Origin: Psychrobacter sp. LV10R520-6
GTDB taxonomy: Bacteria; Pseudomonadota; Gammaproteobacteria; Pseudomonadales; Moraxellaceae
Assembly: GCF_900182925.1 (NCBI RefSeq)
Contig: NZ_LT900024.1
Location: forward strand, 1,054,001-1,118,000
Direction: 5' to 3'
Length of the DNA: 64,000 nt
How positions within the stretch are numbered: position 1 is the stretch's first letter; each line of letters starts with the position of its first letter. Both the position numbers and the translations under genes were made by a program. Under the pieces are notes generated by a model. That model was not told the origin of the DNA. It ran no database searches and saw only the letters and a program-made list of their open reading frames with translations. Of the stretch, positions 55,312 to 63,842 are shown piece by piece.

Positions 55312-55326
55312 ATAGTAATAATTATC
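55312..55326. promoter_or_regulatory. 15-nt motif shared with the bfd upstream region
   Basis: ATAGTAATAATTATC here equals 23152-23166, which overlaps the Fur-like site of bfd. It lies 71 bp before prpD. The second half of the Fur-like palindrome is weaker here. Confidence 0.4.
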
Positions 55327-55396
55327 AGTAGTAGCCATAAAATAGTAATTGTAAAATAATAGGTAGGATAACTCACTTAAGGAAAAGGATATAACC

Positions 55397-56911
55397 ATGA
55401 CTGACACAGGAAAAACGACAGTAGAAAGTAACGTCCGCCCAGAATATGACACCGAAATTCAAAAAATTGCCGATTATGTTTTAAATTACTCTATAGATGA
55501 CGATTCTCCAAATAGTGATGTGGCATGGAGTACGGCACGCTACTGTCTGATGGATACTCTAGGCTGCGGCCTACTCGCGCTACGGTTTCCAGAATGTACC
55601 AAGCATTTGGGGCCCGATTGTGACGATCAAATCACTCCTAACGGTGCGCGTGTTCCCGGAACCTCTCATCGACTTGACCCCATCAAAGCCGCCTTTGATA
55701 TTGGTTGTATGGTGCGCTGGCTAGATTATAACGACACTTGGCTTGCTGCTGAATGGGGACATCCCTCAGATAACTTAGGCGGTATTTTAGCGGTAGCCGA
55801 CTATATCAGCCAGCAAAACGTCAGCCAGGGACGCGCCGCGCTTACCATGAAGACCGTGCTTGAGGCCATGATTATGGCGCACGAGATTCAAGGAATATTG
55901 GCGTTAGATAACTCCTTTAACCGCGTTGGCTTAGATCATGTGTTCTTAGTAAAATTGGCCTCAACTGCAGTGGTCGCCAAGCTATATGATCTGCCACGCG
56001 AACGTATAATGGCTGCGATCTCACAAGCTATCGTCGATGGCCAAGCACTGCGCACCTATCGTCATACTCCCAATGCTGGTAGCCGAAAATCATGGGCGGC
56101 AGGTGACGCTACTAGCCGAGCGGTGCGCTTGGTAGATATTACTAGACGAGGCGAGATGGGAATACCTAGTGCCTTGACCGCTCCGCAGTGGGGATTTTAT
56201 GATGTGCTATTTAGCCATACCAATAAGGACCTAGCCACTAAGCCTGCAAGCGAGAGACACTTTACGTTTCAACGTGACTTTGGCAGTTACGTGATGGAAA
56301 ACATCTTATTTAAAATAAGCTTTCCGGCTGAGTTTCATGCGCAGACCGCGTGCGAGGCAGCCGTAATTTTGCACCCACGAATCGAAGATAGAATTGACGA
56401 TATCGAAAAAATTGTGCTGACCACTCATGATTCAGCCATTCGCATCATCTCGAAAGAAGGGGCACTAGCCAATCCTGCCGATCGCGACCATTGTCTACAA
56501 TATATGGCTGCTGTGCCCCTGCTAACGGGTGATCTTATGGCAGAAAATTATGAAGATGACTATCATGAACAACATCTATCAATCGATGAGCTGCGTAGCA
56601 AAATGGTCGTGGAAGAAGACGCGCGTTATTCAAAAGATTACCATGACCCCAGTAAGCGCTCGATTGCTAACGCCATTCAAATATTCTTTAAAGATGGCAC
56701 CAGTACCGATAAGGTCGCCGTCGAATACCCTATCGGCCACAAACGTCGCCGCGAGGAAGGTCTCCCCGTACTAGAGGCCAAATTCCAAGCCAATCTTGCC
56801 ACGCGTTTTATAGACAGTCGTTGTGAGGAAATTTTCGCGCTATGTAACGATCAAGCGCAGTTAGAACAAACGCCAGTGAATGAATTTATGGATATGTTTG
56901 TTACTAACTGA
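55397..56911 (+). CDS. prpD: 2-Methylcitrate dehydratase PrpD
   Basis: Iron-sulfur-free dehydratase of the MmgE/PrpD family, 504 residues. Segments typical of the family are [57 protein letters not shown] and [21 protein letters not shown]. It performs the step also served by AcnD/PrpF, so two routes coexist in this genome. GGAAAAGGA lies before the ATG. It sits apart from the main prp group, after the exporter and the acetyltransferase. Confidence 0.95.
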   Translation: MTDTGKTTVESNVRPEYDTEIQKIADYVLNYSIDDDSPNSDVAWSTARYCLMDTLGCGLLALRFPECTKHLGPDCDDQITPNGARVPGTSHRLDPIKAAFDIGCMVRWLDYNDTWLAAEWGHPSDNLGGILAVADYISQQNVSQGRAALTMKTVLEAMIMAHEIQGILALDNSFNRVGLDHVFLVKLASTAVVAKLYDLPRERIMAAISQAIVDGQALRTYRHTPNAGSRKSWAAGDATSRAVRLVDITRRGEMGIPSALTAPQWGFYDVLFSHTNKDLATKPASERHFTFQRDFGSYVMENILFKISFPAEFHAQTACEAAVILHPRIEDRIDDIEKIVLTTHDSAIRIISKEGALANPADRDHCLQYMAAVPLLTGDLMAENYEDDYHEQHLSIDELRSKMVVEEDARYSKDYHDPSKRSIANAIQIFFKDGTSTDKVAVEYPIGHKRRREEGLPVLEAKFQANLATRFIDSRCEEIFALCNDQAQLEQTPVNEFMDMFVTN

Positions 56912-56922
56912 TTGATATAAAT

Positions 56923-56958
56923 AAACGCCCGGCTTGTTTATTAACAAGCCGGGCGTTT
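56923..56958. terminator. Bidirectional terminator between prpD and the SDR gene
   Basis: AAACGCCCGGCTTGTT (56923-56938) and AACAAGCCGGGCGTTT (56943-56958), a perfect 16-bp stem with a 4-nt loop, between convergent genes. Confidence 0.9.
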
Positions 56959-56990
56959 AGATAGCTTTTAACGCTTAGTCAACCTAACAG

Positions 56991-57749
56991 CTACCACGGT
57001 ATCGACTCTCCTGCCCAATCAACGAAACTTCCTGATTGGGTAGCGGTCATGCTGGCCAGCACCTCTAATAAGCATTCAGCACTATAGGCTGGCGAGAATA
57101 AATGTCCATCAGCGACATTTCCTTGGAAGGGTGCGGACAGTTGGGTATTTACCGTTCCCGGCTGCATGACCACCACGCAGACATTTTTGAGCGACCTTCC
57201 CCATTCAATACTAAGATTTTTCATACCCATATTTAGCGCCGCTTTACTCATTCGGTAGCTATACCAACCGCCCATTTGGTTATCACTAATACTGCCCACA
57301 CGTGCTGAGATAGTCGCGAATATCGCTGGCTGGTCATTACTGCGCTCTGCTTTGGTCAATAACGGCTTTAAGTGCTTAGCAATAAGCAGGCCGGCTAAGG
57401 CATTAACTTGCATGTTTTGTAAGAAGAACTCAGATTCAACTTGTCTCAGCGCTTTTTCTGGTTGCGATTGCTCGGTATGAAGTAGCCCCACACAGCTGAT
57501 AATCCAATCAAGATGCGTGCTCTGTTGTCCAATAACCTCAGCCGCCTGCTTGATACTGTCCTCGTCACTGACATCCATTTGAATCCAGTGCAAATTTTCT
57601 GCCTCAAAAGTAGGTACGCTTCGGTGATAAGTGGCAAACACCCGAACACTGTTATTTTTCTCGCTGGCTGCACTCGCTACCAATTGTTTGACCATTGCTT
57701 GTCCGATACCACCGGTACCACCAATAATCAGATAAGTTTTAATGTCCAT
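56991..57749 (-). CDS. Short-chain dehydrogenase/reductase (C-factor-like)
   Basis: A 252-residue Rossmann-fold oxidoreductase. The cofactor site is LIIGGTGGIGQAM, the structural motif is CVGLLH in place of NNAG, and the catalytic residues are in YSYRMSKAALN (Tyr-x3-Lys) after ATISARVGS. The C-terminus reads VVVMQPGTVNTQLSAPF. It resembles the C-factor/YciK-like SDR group. The substrate is unknown. It runs toward prpD, separated from it by a strong terminator. Confidence 0.88.
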   Translation of the reverse strand: MDIKTYLIIGGTGGIGQAMVKQLVASAASEKNNSVRVFATYHRSVPTFEAENLHWIQMDVSDEDSIKQAAEVIGQQSTHLDWIISCVGLLHTEQSQPEKALRQVESEFFLQNMQVNALAGLLIAKHLKPLLTKAERSNDQPAIFATISARVGSISDNQMGGWYSYRMSKAALNMGMKNLSIEWGRSLKNVCVVVMQPGTVNTQLSAPFQGNVADGHLFSPAYSAECLLEVLASMTATQSGSFVDWAGESIPW

Positions 57750-57945
57750 AAGGCACCTTCCTTTTCAATTTTATTATCTATTATTAACGTGATTGTTATT
57801 CTTAACATAGCATACTGCACAACAGATAATTAGAGACAATTTATGAAAAGAAACAATAAAAAAGCTGCTTTATAGTACGTTTAGCATATCTAATAGTGTT
57901 GATAGTGGCAACAAGCCGTCTCAAACGCATTTCTTTATTACGAGG

Positions 57946-59391
57946 TTATCCCGCGCAGCATGATAGTTCTTTAATATCCTTGCTAAAAATTTGTGCACAT
58001 AGCTTTAAACCTTCGACCATCGTTAAATATGGGAAGAGTTGTCCTGCGAGATCATCTACTGTCATATTATTATGAATAGCGAGTGCAGCACTTTGAATTA
58101 ATTCCCCTCCTTCATGAGCGAGTATTTGTGCGCCAAGAATATTACCTGTTGGTTTGTCAGCGACCAGTTTGATAAATCCATCTGTTTCAAAATTAACCAA
58201 TGCTCTAGGCACATTTTCCATGTCTAACACCCGACTAATAACCTCAAACCCTACTGCTATGGCTTGCGCTTCAGTTAATCCCACCGTTGCGACTTGTGGA
58301 TCTGTAAAGATAACCGCAGGCATGGTGGATAAATCGAGTCTAGCATCACCACCCATCATATTGATACCTGCCTTGGTACCTGCTGCAGCTGCTACATAAA
58401 CATATTGAGGCATGTTAGAGCAATCACCTACAGCATAAATATTAGCTGTTGATGTTTCCATTTTATCATTAACTATAACGGCACCATTTTTTTGTGTTTC
58501 AACACCTACGTTTTCTAATCTAAGCTGCGCTGTATTTGCGTGACGACCGGTAGCAATAAGTAACCTATCAGCGCTTAAAACTCCTTCATTTGTATCTAAT
58601 GAAAAGGTTTTTCCATCATAGCTGACGCTGCTTGCTTGAGTGTTATTTAGTACTCGAATACCCTCTCTTTCAAAACACTCTGTTAATCTCTCACCTAATA
58701 ACGGCTCTTCTGCATACAACAACGTATGGCGTGCCAATATAGTCACACTACACCCTAAACGATGATAGGCTTGGGCAATCTCCAAAGCAATAACCGATGA
58801 GCCAATTACCAGTAAGCTCTCTGGCAATTCTTCAGCAAATAAAGCTTCTGTAGATGTCCAATACGGGGTGTCTGCTAAACCATTAATTGGTGGGATAGTC
58901 GGTGTAGAACCCGTTGCAATTAAAATGCGGTCTACGCGAAGTTCTTTTTCTGAACCATCAGGCTTTTTTATAAGCAACGTATTTTCATTTTCGAAGTGTG
59001 CGTAACCTTTTAATAAGGTTATTGCTGGATTTGACTCTAAAATACTGATGTATTTGGTATCACGTAATTCATCGACAAGTGAAGTTTGTTGTTGAGCTAT
59101 TAGAGAACGGTTTACTTGAGGATGGCTGTTTTTTAGTCCTTTAAATGGATTATCTCGTTGCTGATGCGCTAATTGTGCAGCACGAATAAGTATTTTTGAT
59201 GGTACACAACCTGTATTGACACAAGATCCACCAACCACTTCAGCACCTTCAATCATGGTTACTCTTGCTCCAAGCTCTGCCATTTTAATAGAACTAGCAA
59301 AAGCACCTGAGCCACTGCCAATGACAGCTACATGCATAACTTCTTTTTTATCAGTAACATGTGATGTATAAACTTCGATATCATTAATCAT
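57946..59391 (-). CDS. merA: Mercuric reductase MerA (no N-terminal metal-binding domain)
   Basis: FAD/NAD(P)H-dependent reduction of Hg(II) to volatile Hg(0). The active-site pair is in GGSCVNTGCVPSK (Cys57, Cys62), and the C-terminal CCAG pair hands over Hg(II). FAD and NAD sites are VAVIGSGSGAFASSIKMAEL and LLVIGSSVIALEIAQAYHRL. At 481 residues it lacks the NmerA heavy-metal domain found in Tn501 MerA (561 residues). Its start lies 3 nt after merF. It is the last gene of the mer operon, and no clear terminator was found. Confidence 0.95.
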   Translation of the reverse strand: MINDIEVYTSHVTDKKEVMHVAVIGSGSGAFASSIKMAELGARVTMIEGAEVVGGSCVNTGCVPSKILIRAAQLAHQQRDNPFKGLKNSHPQVNRSLIAQQQTSLVDELRDTKYISILESNPAITLLKGYAHFENENTLLIKKPDGSEKELRVDRILIATGSTPTIPPINGLADTPYWTSTEALFAEELPESLLVIGSSVIALEIAQAYHRLGCSVTILARHTLLYAEEPLLGERLTECFEREGIRVLNNTQASSVSYDGKTFSLDTNEGVLSADRLLIATGRHANTAQLRLENVGVETQKNGAVIVNDKMETSTANIYAVGDCSNMPQYVYVAAAAGTKAGINMMGGDARLDLSTMPAVIFTDPQVATVGLTEAQAIAVGFEVISRVLDMENVPRALVNFETDGFIKLVADKPTGNILGAQILAHEGGELIQSAALAIHNNMTVDDLAGQLFPYLTMVEGLKLCAQIFSKDIKELSCCAG

Positions 59392-59394
59392 TTT

Positions 59395-59640
59395 TCATCC
59401 TTTTTTCGTATCATTATTATAGCCATTTTTATCCGGTGAATGCTTCTTTTTATACAGTGCATAAATGGTAAGTGCGACGAAAATCGCTAGTGCTGGAAGC
59501 AAAACAATGTCTAGATATCCCGTCAAAGAAGCAAGACCTACAGCACCCAATAAAATAACAAGCACAGGAGTAAAACAGCATAAAGCGACAATTACGGTGC
59601 CTACAATTCCGAATCGGAGTAATAATTTGTCTCTATTCAT
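59395..59640 (-). CDS. merF: Mercury transport protein MerF, lacking the second Cys pair
   Basis: Inner-membrane Hg(II) carrier, 81 residues with two membrane spans. The first helix carries the vicinal pair in ALCCFTPVLVILLGAVGLAS (Cys21, Cys22), and GYLDIVLLPALAIFVALTIY forms the second. The C-terminal tail KKKHSPDKNGYNNDTKKG has no cysteine, whereas classical MerF has a second CC pair there. The ATG at 59640 is used; two codons upstream are not starts. It is 9 nt after merP and 3 nt before merA, so it is co-translated. Confidence 0.9.
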   Translation of the reverse strand: MNRDKLLLRFGIVGTVIVALCCFTPVLVILLGAVGLASLTGYLDIVLLPALAIFVALTIYALYKKKHSPDKNGYNNDTKKG

Positions 59641-59649
59641 AATCAAAAT

Positions 59650-59925
59650 TCATTTTTTTAATGTAGATGGATAACCCGCGTTGGTTGTTGCTTTAATTAA
59701 GGCTTCAACGTTGGTTTTGGTATCATCATATTTAATCACAGCCAACTTAGTTCTGTAAGTGACTTCAGCCTTTTCAACACCATCGACACTCTTTAGTGAA
59801 TGTGTGACTGTTATTGGGCATGTAGTACAGTTCATCGTTGGTACGTCAAGCTTAACCGTTCGAATTTCAGCGAAAGCGCTGATACTTGAAAAAGCAAGTA
59901 AACAGCTTAATAGTAATTTTTTCAT
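59650..59925 (-). CDS. merP: Periplasmic mercury-binding protein MerP
   Basis: A 91-residue heavy-metal-associated protein that scavenges Hg(II) in the periplasm and passes it to MerT or MerF. Signal peptide MKKLLLSCLLAFSSISAFA is followed by the metal site MNCTTC (Cys33, Cys36) in the HMA fold, ending NAGYPSTLKK. The open frame extends to 60012, but the ATG at 59925 gives the standard signal peptide. It follows merT by 43 nt. Confidence 0.94.
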   Translation of the reverse strand: MKKLLLSCLLAFSSISAFAEIRTVKLDVPTMNCTTCPITVTHSLKSVDGVEKAEVTYRTKLAVIKYDDTKTNVEALIKATTNAGYPSTLKK

Positions 59926-59968
59926 CTTAGATTCCAATTTTAGAGGGTTGTAATGGTTTAATAAAAAA

Positions 59969-60316
59969 TTAAACCAACCAAAGTAACCAGTAATTGCTAG
60001 TGACCAAAACAATCGCGACTGAGGCGCTCAGCCAAAAGATAATTTTACGGCGCTGCTGTATTGCTATTACGGCACATGCCGTATCTGGTTCACACTCTCC
60101 TACTGGGCGATAAATTTTCCAGCCTGAGTAACCAAATGACAGCAGCACAAACAGAACGAATATAGGTTTGTATGGTTCAAATGCGGTTAAGTTACCTATC
60201 CAAGAGCCGCTTACTCCAAGTAGCAGTAACACTAAAGGGCCGACACAGCAGACACTTGCACCTATGGCAGCCAAAATTCCTCCTATCATTGAAAGGTTTA
60301 ATTTTTTCTTCTGCAT
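59969..60316 (-). CDS. merT: Mercury transport protein MerT
   Basis: Inner-membrane Hg(II) importer, 115 residues and three membrane spans. Both cysteine pairs are present: Cys23-Cys24 in SVCCVGPLVLLLLG and Cys75/Cys81 in ECEPDTAC of the cytoplasmic loop. First structural gene after the MerR-controlled promoter, which lies about 28 nt upstream of the ATG. Confidence 0.94.
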   Translation of the reverse strand: MQKKKLNLSMIGGILAAIGASVCCVGPLVLLLLGVSGSWIGNLTAFEPYKPIFVLFVLLSFGYSGWKIYRPVGECEPDTACAVIAIQQRRKIIFWLSASVAIVLVTSNYWLLWLV

Positions 60317-60343
60317 ATGAATACCTCGTTAAGTTACGATACA

Positions 60344-60375
60344 AGTGTATTCTATGTACCTAGGTACGGAGTCAA
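60344..60375 (-). promoter_or_regulatory. MerR-controlled mer promoter and operator
   Basis: On the minus strand: -35 TTGACT (60370-60375), then CCGTAC as in the Tn501 promoter, and -10 TACACT (60344-60349), giving a 20-bp spacer of the over-long MerR type. The operator is the perfect palindrome GTACCTAGGTAC (60356-60367) between the boxes. Confidence 0.88.
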
Positions 60376-60554
60376 GGTTTTTTTGGCAAGTTAATAAAAT
60401 ATATTTTCATGGGCTTGATGAGGTGCTTCTATGTAGAACAACATTGATGTTAAAGGCTCTGCTTTGATATAAAAACAATTTATAAGAATCAGATGTCTTG
60501 TTGATGTACTTTCAATGGATAAAACTCTAAAAAATTTAGTTAATATCGGATTTG

Positions 60555-60941
60555 CTAAGGCTGTAAAGAATCGATAATAGGACAACAAGTATCATCTTTG
60601 TTATTATGACATTGGTCTATATGTTCTAAGAGTGCTTTTTCTAAAAGAGATAAGTCAGCTTGTTTGGTTTGAACAGCAATTAACTTTTTTTTCGCTAGCT
60701 CTTCGACCTGTCTACAAGGGCTATCATTAAGTAAAATTAAACTCTTTATTTCATTTAACGTGAATCCTAATTCTTGAGAACGTCTGATGAAACGAATTCT
60801 ATTTACCGTTTCTATTGGATATTGTCTATAACCTTGCATAGGTTTAATGGGTTGTTTGATTAGTCCTTTACGTTCATAAAAACGGACGGTTTCTACATTG
60901 ATTCCGATTTCTTTTGCTATTTTGCTGATGGTTCTAGACAT
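60555..60941 (-). CDS. merR: Mercury-responsive regulator MerR
   Basis: A 128-residue MerR with the N-terminal HTH (ISKIAKEIGINVETVRFYER then KGLIKQP) and dimerisation helix. The three Hg(II) ligands fit the Tn501 pattern exactly in spacing: Cys76, Cys111 and Cys120 (35 and 9 residues apart). One additional cysteine, Cys119, adjoins the last. It reads in the same direction as merTPFA and not divergently. The 179 bp between its stop and the mer promoter holds no convincing gene. Confidence 0.93.
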   Translation of the reverse strand: MSRTISKIAKEIGINVETVRFYERKGLIKQPIKPMQGYRQYPIETVNRIRFIRRSQELGFTLNEIKSLILLNDSPCRQVEELAKKKLIAVQTKQADLSLLEKALLEHIDQCHNNKDDTCCPIIDSLQP

Positions 60942-61235
60942 TATTTCTCCTTGCTAAAAAACAGTACAATGTTAAATATATTTTCCTAATTAAATTAACA
61001 TGTTATCAAGCAACAGGTAATAAATACTTACTGAGTATAATAAATTATTTATAAATAATCCTACTATCCGTAACTATTCTATTCACTGCCCAAAGTATAA
61101 ATACCATTTATTCTTGCCTAGATAACCATGGATAATCACAAATAATAGTCTTACCAAATGCGCTACAATACGCTTGAATCACTATTCATCTGCACGACTT
61201 AATGTTTGTTCTATTTATACGGATATTACCCCATC

Positions 61236-62621
61236 ATGCTATCGCCCCAAGACCAACTGACTGAGCTGGTACGAACCCTTGAAACCCAGCAGCACGTCTT
61301 TGCAACCGATCCGTTACTGGTCACCGAAAAATTGCAAGTAGAAGACGGGTCACCCATTCAAAAGCTGCATCGGCGTGCAACGCGTATTGATAGTAATGGC
61401 GCGCTGGCACGGGTGTTGGGTAAGATTGATGGACGTATCAAAGGCATCATGATGGTCATGAGCGTCGTATGGTGCGTATCAGGTTTTCTGGGCTTGTTTA
61501 CCTTACTACAGGCCAATGTGGTTAATTTCTTTTATGTATTGGTCTGTCTGCTAGGTTTTCATACGATTATGTTGGTTGGCTGGCTGGTATTAACAGTGGT
61601 TAATCAGGGTAAGCAATCCTCAAACTGGTTTGCAAGTTTTGTGAGTCCAAGTCACTTGATTCGCGGTAAAGACGACATCACGCAAGCGGCGGTTGGCTTA
61701 TATGAGCAGCAACTCCAGCATAGTGGGATGCGCTGGTATCTGGGCAAGTTCAGCCATCAGTTGTGGCTTGCGACCCTAACAGGTATGCTTTTTGCCATTA
61801 TATTTTTGTTAATCGTACGGCAGTATAGCTTTAGCTGGGAGTCGACGTTACTGTCTGATCAGGCGTTGATTACCCTCACCCATGTGCTCGGCTGGTTGCC
61901 CAGTATGGTGGGTTTTGATGTGCCTAATAATGCTGCTATTGTACAAAGTCGTCTGGTGACTGATGCCCTGCCCTTATCGGTGGCAAGACAGTGGGCAAGT
62001 TTACTGATTGGTAGCCTGCTGATGTATGGCATCGTACCGCGCTCGATAGCATGGGCGTTTTGTGCACTGATGTTTCGTCGTAAAAAGATGCACTTGGATA
62101 TTAAGCTACCCTATTATCAAAAGATTTTGAACTTTTGGCAGCGTCAAGTGGTGGATGCGGATGATTTCACTGAGGTCGCCGCGCCAGTAGCACCAAAAGC
62201 GACCGTTAGCGCGGGCAAGAAGCTAGTAGCTCTACTTGAGTATCCTTCTAATACAGAGACTTGGTGGCAGACAGACATAGTTGTTACTGATGATAATTAC
62301 CGTGCGGATGTGGTGGAAAATTTCGGCATTGTTGATGATCGCAATGATATGATGCGCTTAACGGCTTATTTGGACAACCATCCCGTACAAGTGTTACTGG
62401 GCATTCACAATAAAGCGCTACCGGATCGCGGGACGCTGCGAAAATTAGATCAAATTGCCACTCATGCCAAGCACGGCTTGATTGTGCAGCTATTAGGTAA
62501 CGACGATGTTTCTAATGAGCTTGCATCAGAGGCAGACCTGACATCACCACAAGCTATTCGTCACCAACAATGGCAAACGGCTCTTTCTGCGCGAAAAATT
62601 GGCTTGGTAAATAACAATTAA
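61236..62621 (+). CDS. DUF2868 family membrane protein
   Basis: A 461-residue inner-membrane protein of a family with unknown function. About four to six hydrophobic segments lie between residues 75 and 290 (MMVMSVVWCVSGFLGLFTLL, VLVCLLGFHTIMLVGWLVLT). The signature RQYSFSWESTLLSDQALITL follows. The C-terminal about 150 residues are soluble. In other gammaproteobacteria this gene is often paired with a DUF3482 GTPase gene; none is visible here. The ATG at 61236 is preferred over one ten codons upstream. Confidence 0.78.
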   Translation: MLSPQDQLTELVRTLETQQHVFATDPLLVTEKLQVEDGSPIQKLHRRATRIDSNGALARVLGKIDGRIKGIMMVMSVVWCVSGFLGLFTLLQANVVNFFYVLVCLLGFHTIMLVGWLVLTVVNQGKQSSNWFASFVSPSHLIRGKDDITQAAVGLYEQQLQHSGMRWYLGKFSHQLWLATLTGMLFAIIFLLIVRQYSFSWESTLLSDQALITLTHVLGWLPSMVGFDVPNNAAIVQSRLVTDALPLSVARQWASLLIGSLLMYGIVPRSIAWAFCALMFRRKKMHLDIKLPYYQKILNFWQRQVVDADDFTEVAAPVAPKATVSAGKKLVALLEYPSNTETWWQTDIVVTDDNYRADVVENFGIVDDRNDMMRLTAYLDNHPVQVLLGIHNKALPDRGTLRKLDQIATHAKHGLIVQLLGNDDVSNELASEADLTSPQAIRHQQWQTALSARKIGLVNNN

Positions 62622-62741
62622 AACCCAGTATCTGCTGTCTAATGACGTCAGCGTTCACAACAAATGCTGATTTTATAAAGCTTTAGCCGTATATTAAAAT
62701 GACAGGGACGTCGGGTAACAATCGATAAGTGGTGGGATGAT

Positions 62742-63737
62742 ATGGCGACAACAGATGATGGCTTCATTAGTAATAATAGTAACTTAATGAATCTAGGTCA
62801 GTATGGCCAGACCTTAGAGGGTTATAGAGACACGTTAAACCAAAGTATTCTCGCGCTTGCGCCTGAGTCATGGCAGCCGCTGCTGACCAGTATTTTACCG
62901 ACCCATTGGCAAGAATGGTTATTGCCACTGATGGGTGCGCCGTTTTTCTTATTATTTTTGGCCGAGTGGTTTTATCAGTCTAAGCGCGGGAGCGGTGATG
63001 CCTTTAATTGGCGACGCGCGGCGACCAACTTTAGCTTAGGCGGCTCTTACTTAAGCTTCGAGTTAATTATTCAAGCTTTGATAGTGCTGCCGATTTGCTT
63101 ATGGTTATATCAGTATCGTCTGTTTACCATTGAGGTGACGTGGCTGACCGCAATTCCAATCTTTATCGCCGTCGAGTTTTGTTATTACTGGTTTCATCGC
63201 AGCTCGCATCGGATCAATTGGTTTTGGTCAGCGCATGTGGTACATCACTCCGATGATCAGATGAATCTATCGACTGCCATGCGTCAAAGCTTGCTGTACT
63301 CAGTGACCGGCTGGTGGTTATTCTTCGTCCCACTGATGCTACTGGGTGTGCACCCCGTTTGGGTGTTTTTCTTTTACGCGCTAGATTTAATTTATCAATT
63401 TTTTATTCATACCGAAACGGTTGGCAAGTTCCCAAAATGGGTCGAATACATTTTTGATACCCCATCCAATCACCGCGCCCATCATGGTACCAATGGTGAT
63501 TATATCGACCAAAACTATGGCGGGGTCATCATCATTTTTGATCGCTGGTTTGGTACTTATGTGGAAGAAGATCAAGTCAATAATCCTGTCATTTATGGTG
63601 CCGTTGGCGAAGCCAGTCATGACAATATTTTTAGCTTAATATTTTCAGTGTTTTATCGCATGTGGCAGCGCTTCTTTCGAACAAGAGGGCTTAAAAATAA
63701 GCTCAAAGTATTGTTTAACCCACCAGGTACGGTTTAA
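62742..63737 (+). CDS. Sterol desaturase/fatty acid hydroxylase family protein
   Basis: A 331-residue membrane di-iron enzyme. The His clusters are in order: HRSSHRINWFWSAHVVHHSD (HxxxH then HxxHH) and NHRAHHG near residue 248. Four to five membrane spans surround them (LPLMGAPFFLLFLAEWF, IPIFIAVEFCYYWF). The family hydroxylates or desaturates lipids; the substrate here is unknown. It follows the DUF2868 gene by 120 bp on the same strand. Confidence 0.88.
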   Translation: MATTDDGFISNNSNLMNLGQYGQTLEGYRDTLNQSILALAPESWQPLLTSILPTHWQEWLLPLMGAPFFLLFLAEWFYQSKRGSGDAFNWRRAATNFSLGGSYLSFELIIQALIVLPICLWLYQYRLFTIEVTWLTAIPIFIAVEFCYYWFHRSSHRINWFWSAHVVHHSDDQMNLSTAMRQSLLYSVTGWWLFFVPLMLLGVHPVWVFFFYALDLIYQFFIHTETVGKFPKWVEYIFDTPSNHRAHHGTNGDYIDQNYGGVIIIFDRWFGTYVEEDQVNNPVIYGAVGEASHDNIFSLIFSVFYRMWQRFFRTRGLKNKLKVLFNPPGTV

Positions 63738-63842
63738 CACCAAACGTATCTGTGTTCAGCCTGTGATTGATGCTATTTTCTTACTTAAGCTAACCTTTAA
63801 TAAAAATATTAACTTTCAACATTGATAATGTAAGACACTATT

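Noticed and set aside
60391..60588. 65-codon minus-strand frame between merR and merT
   Set aside because: Overlaps the merR 3' end in another frame and has no family feature.
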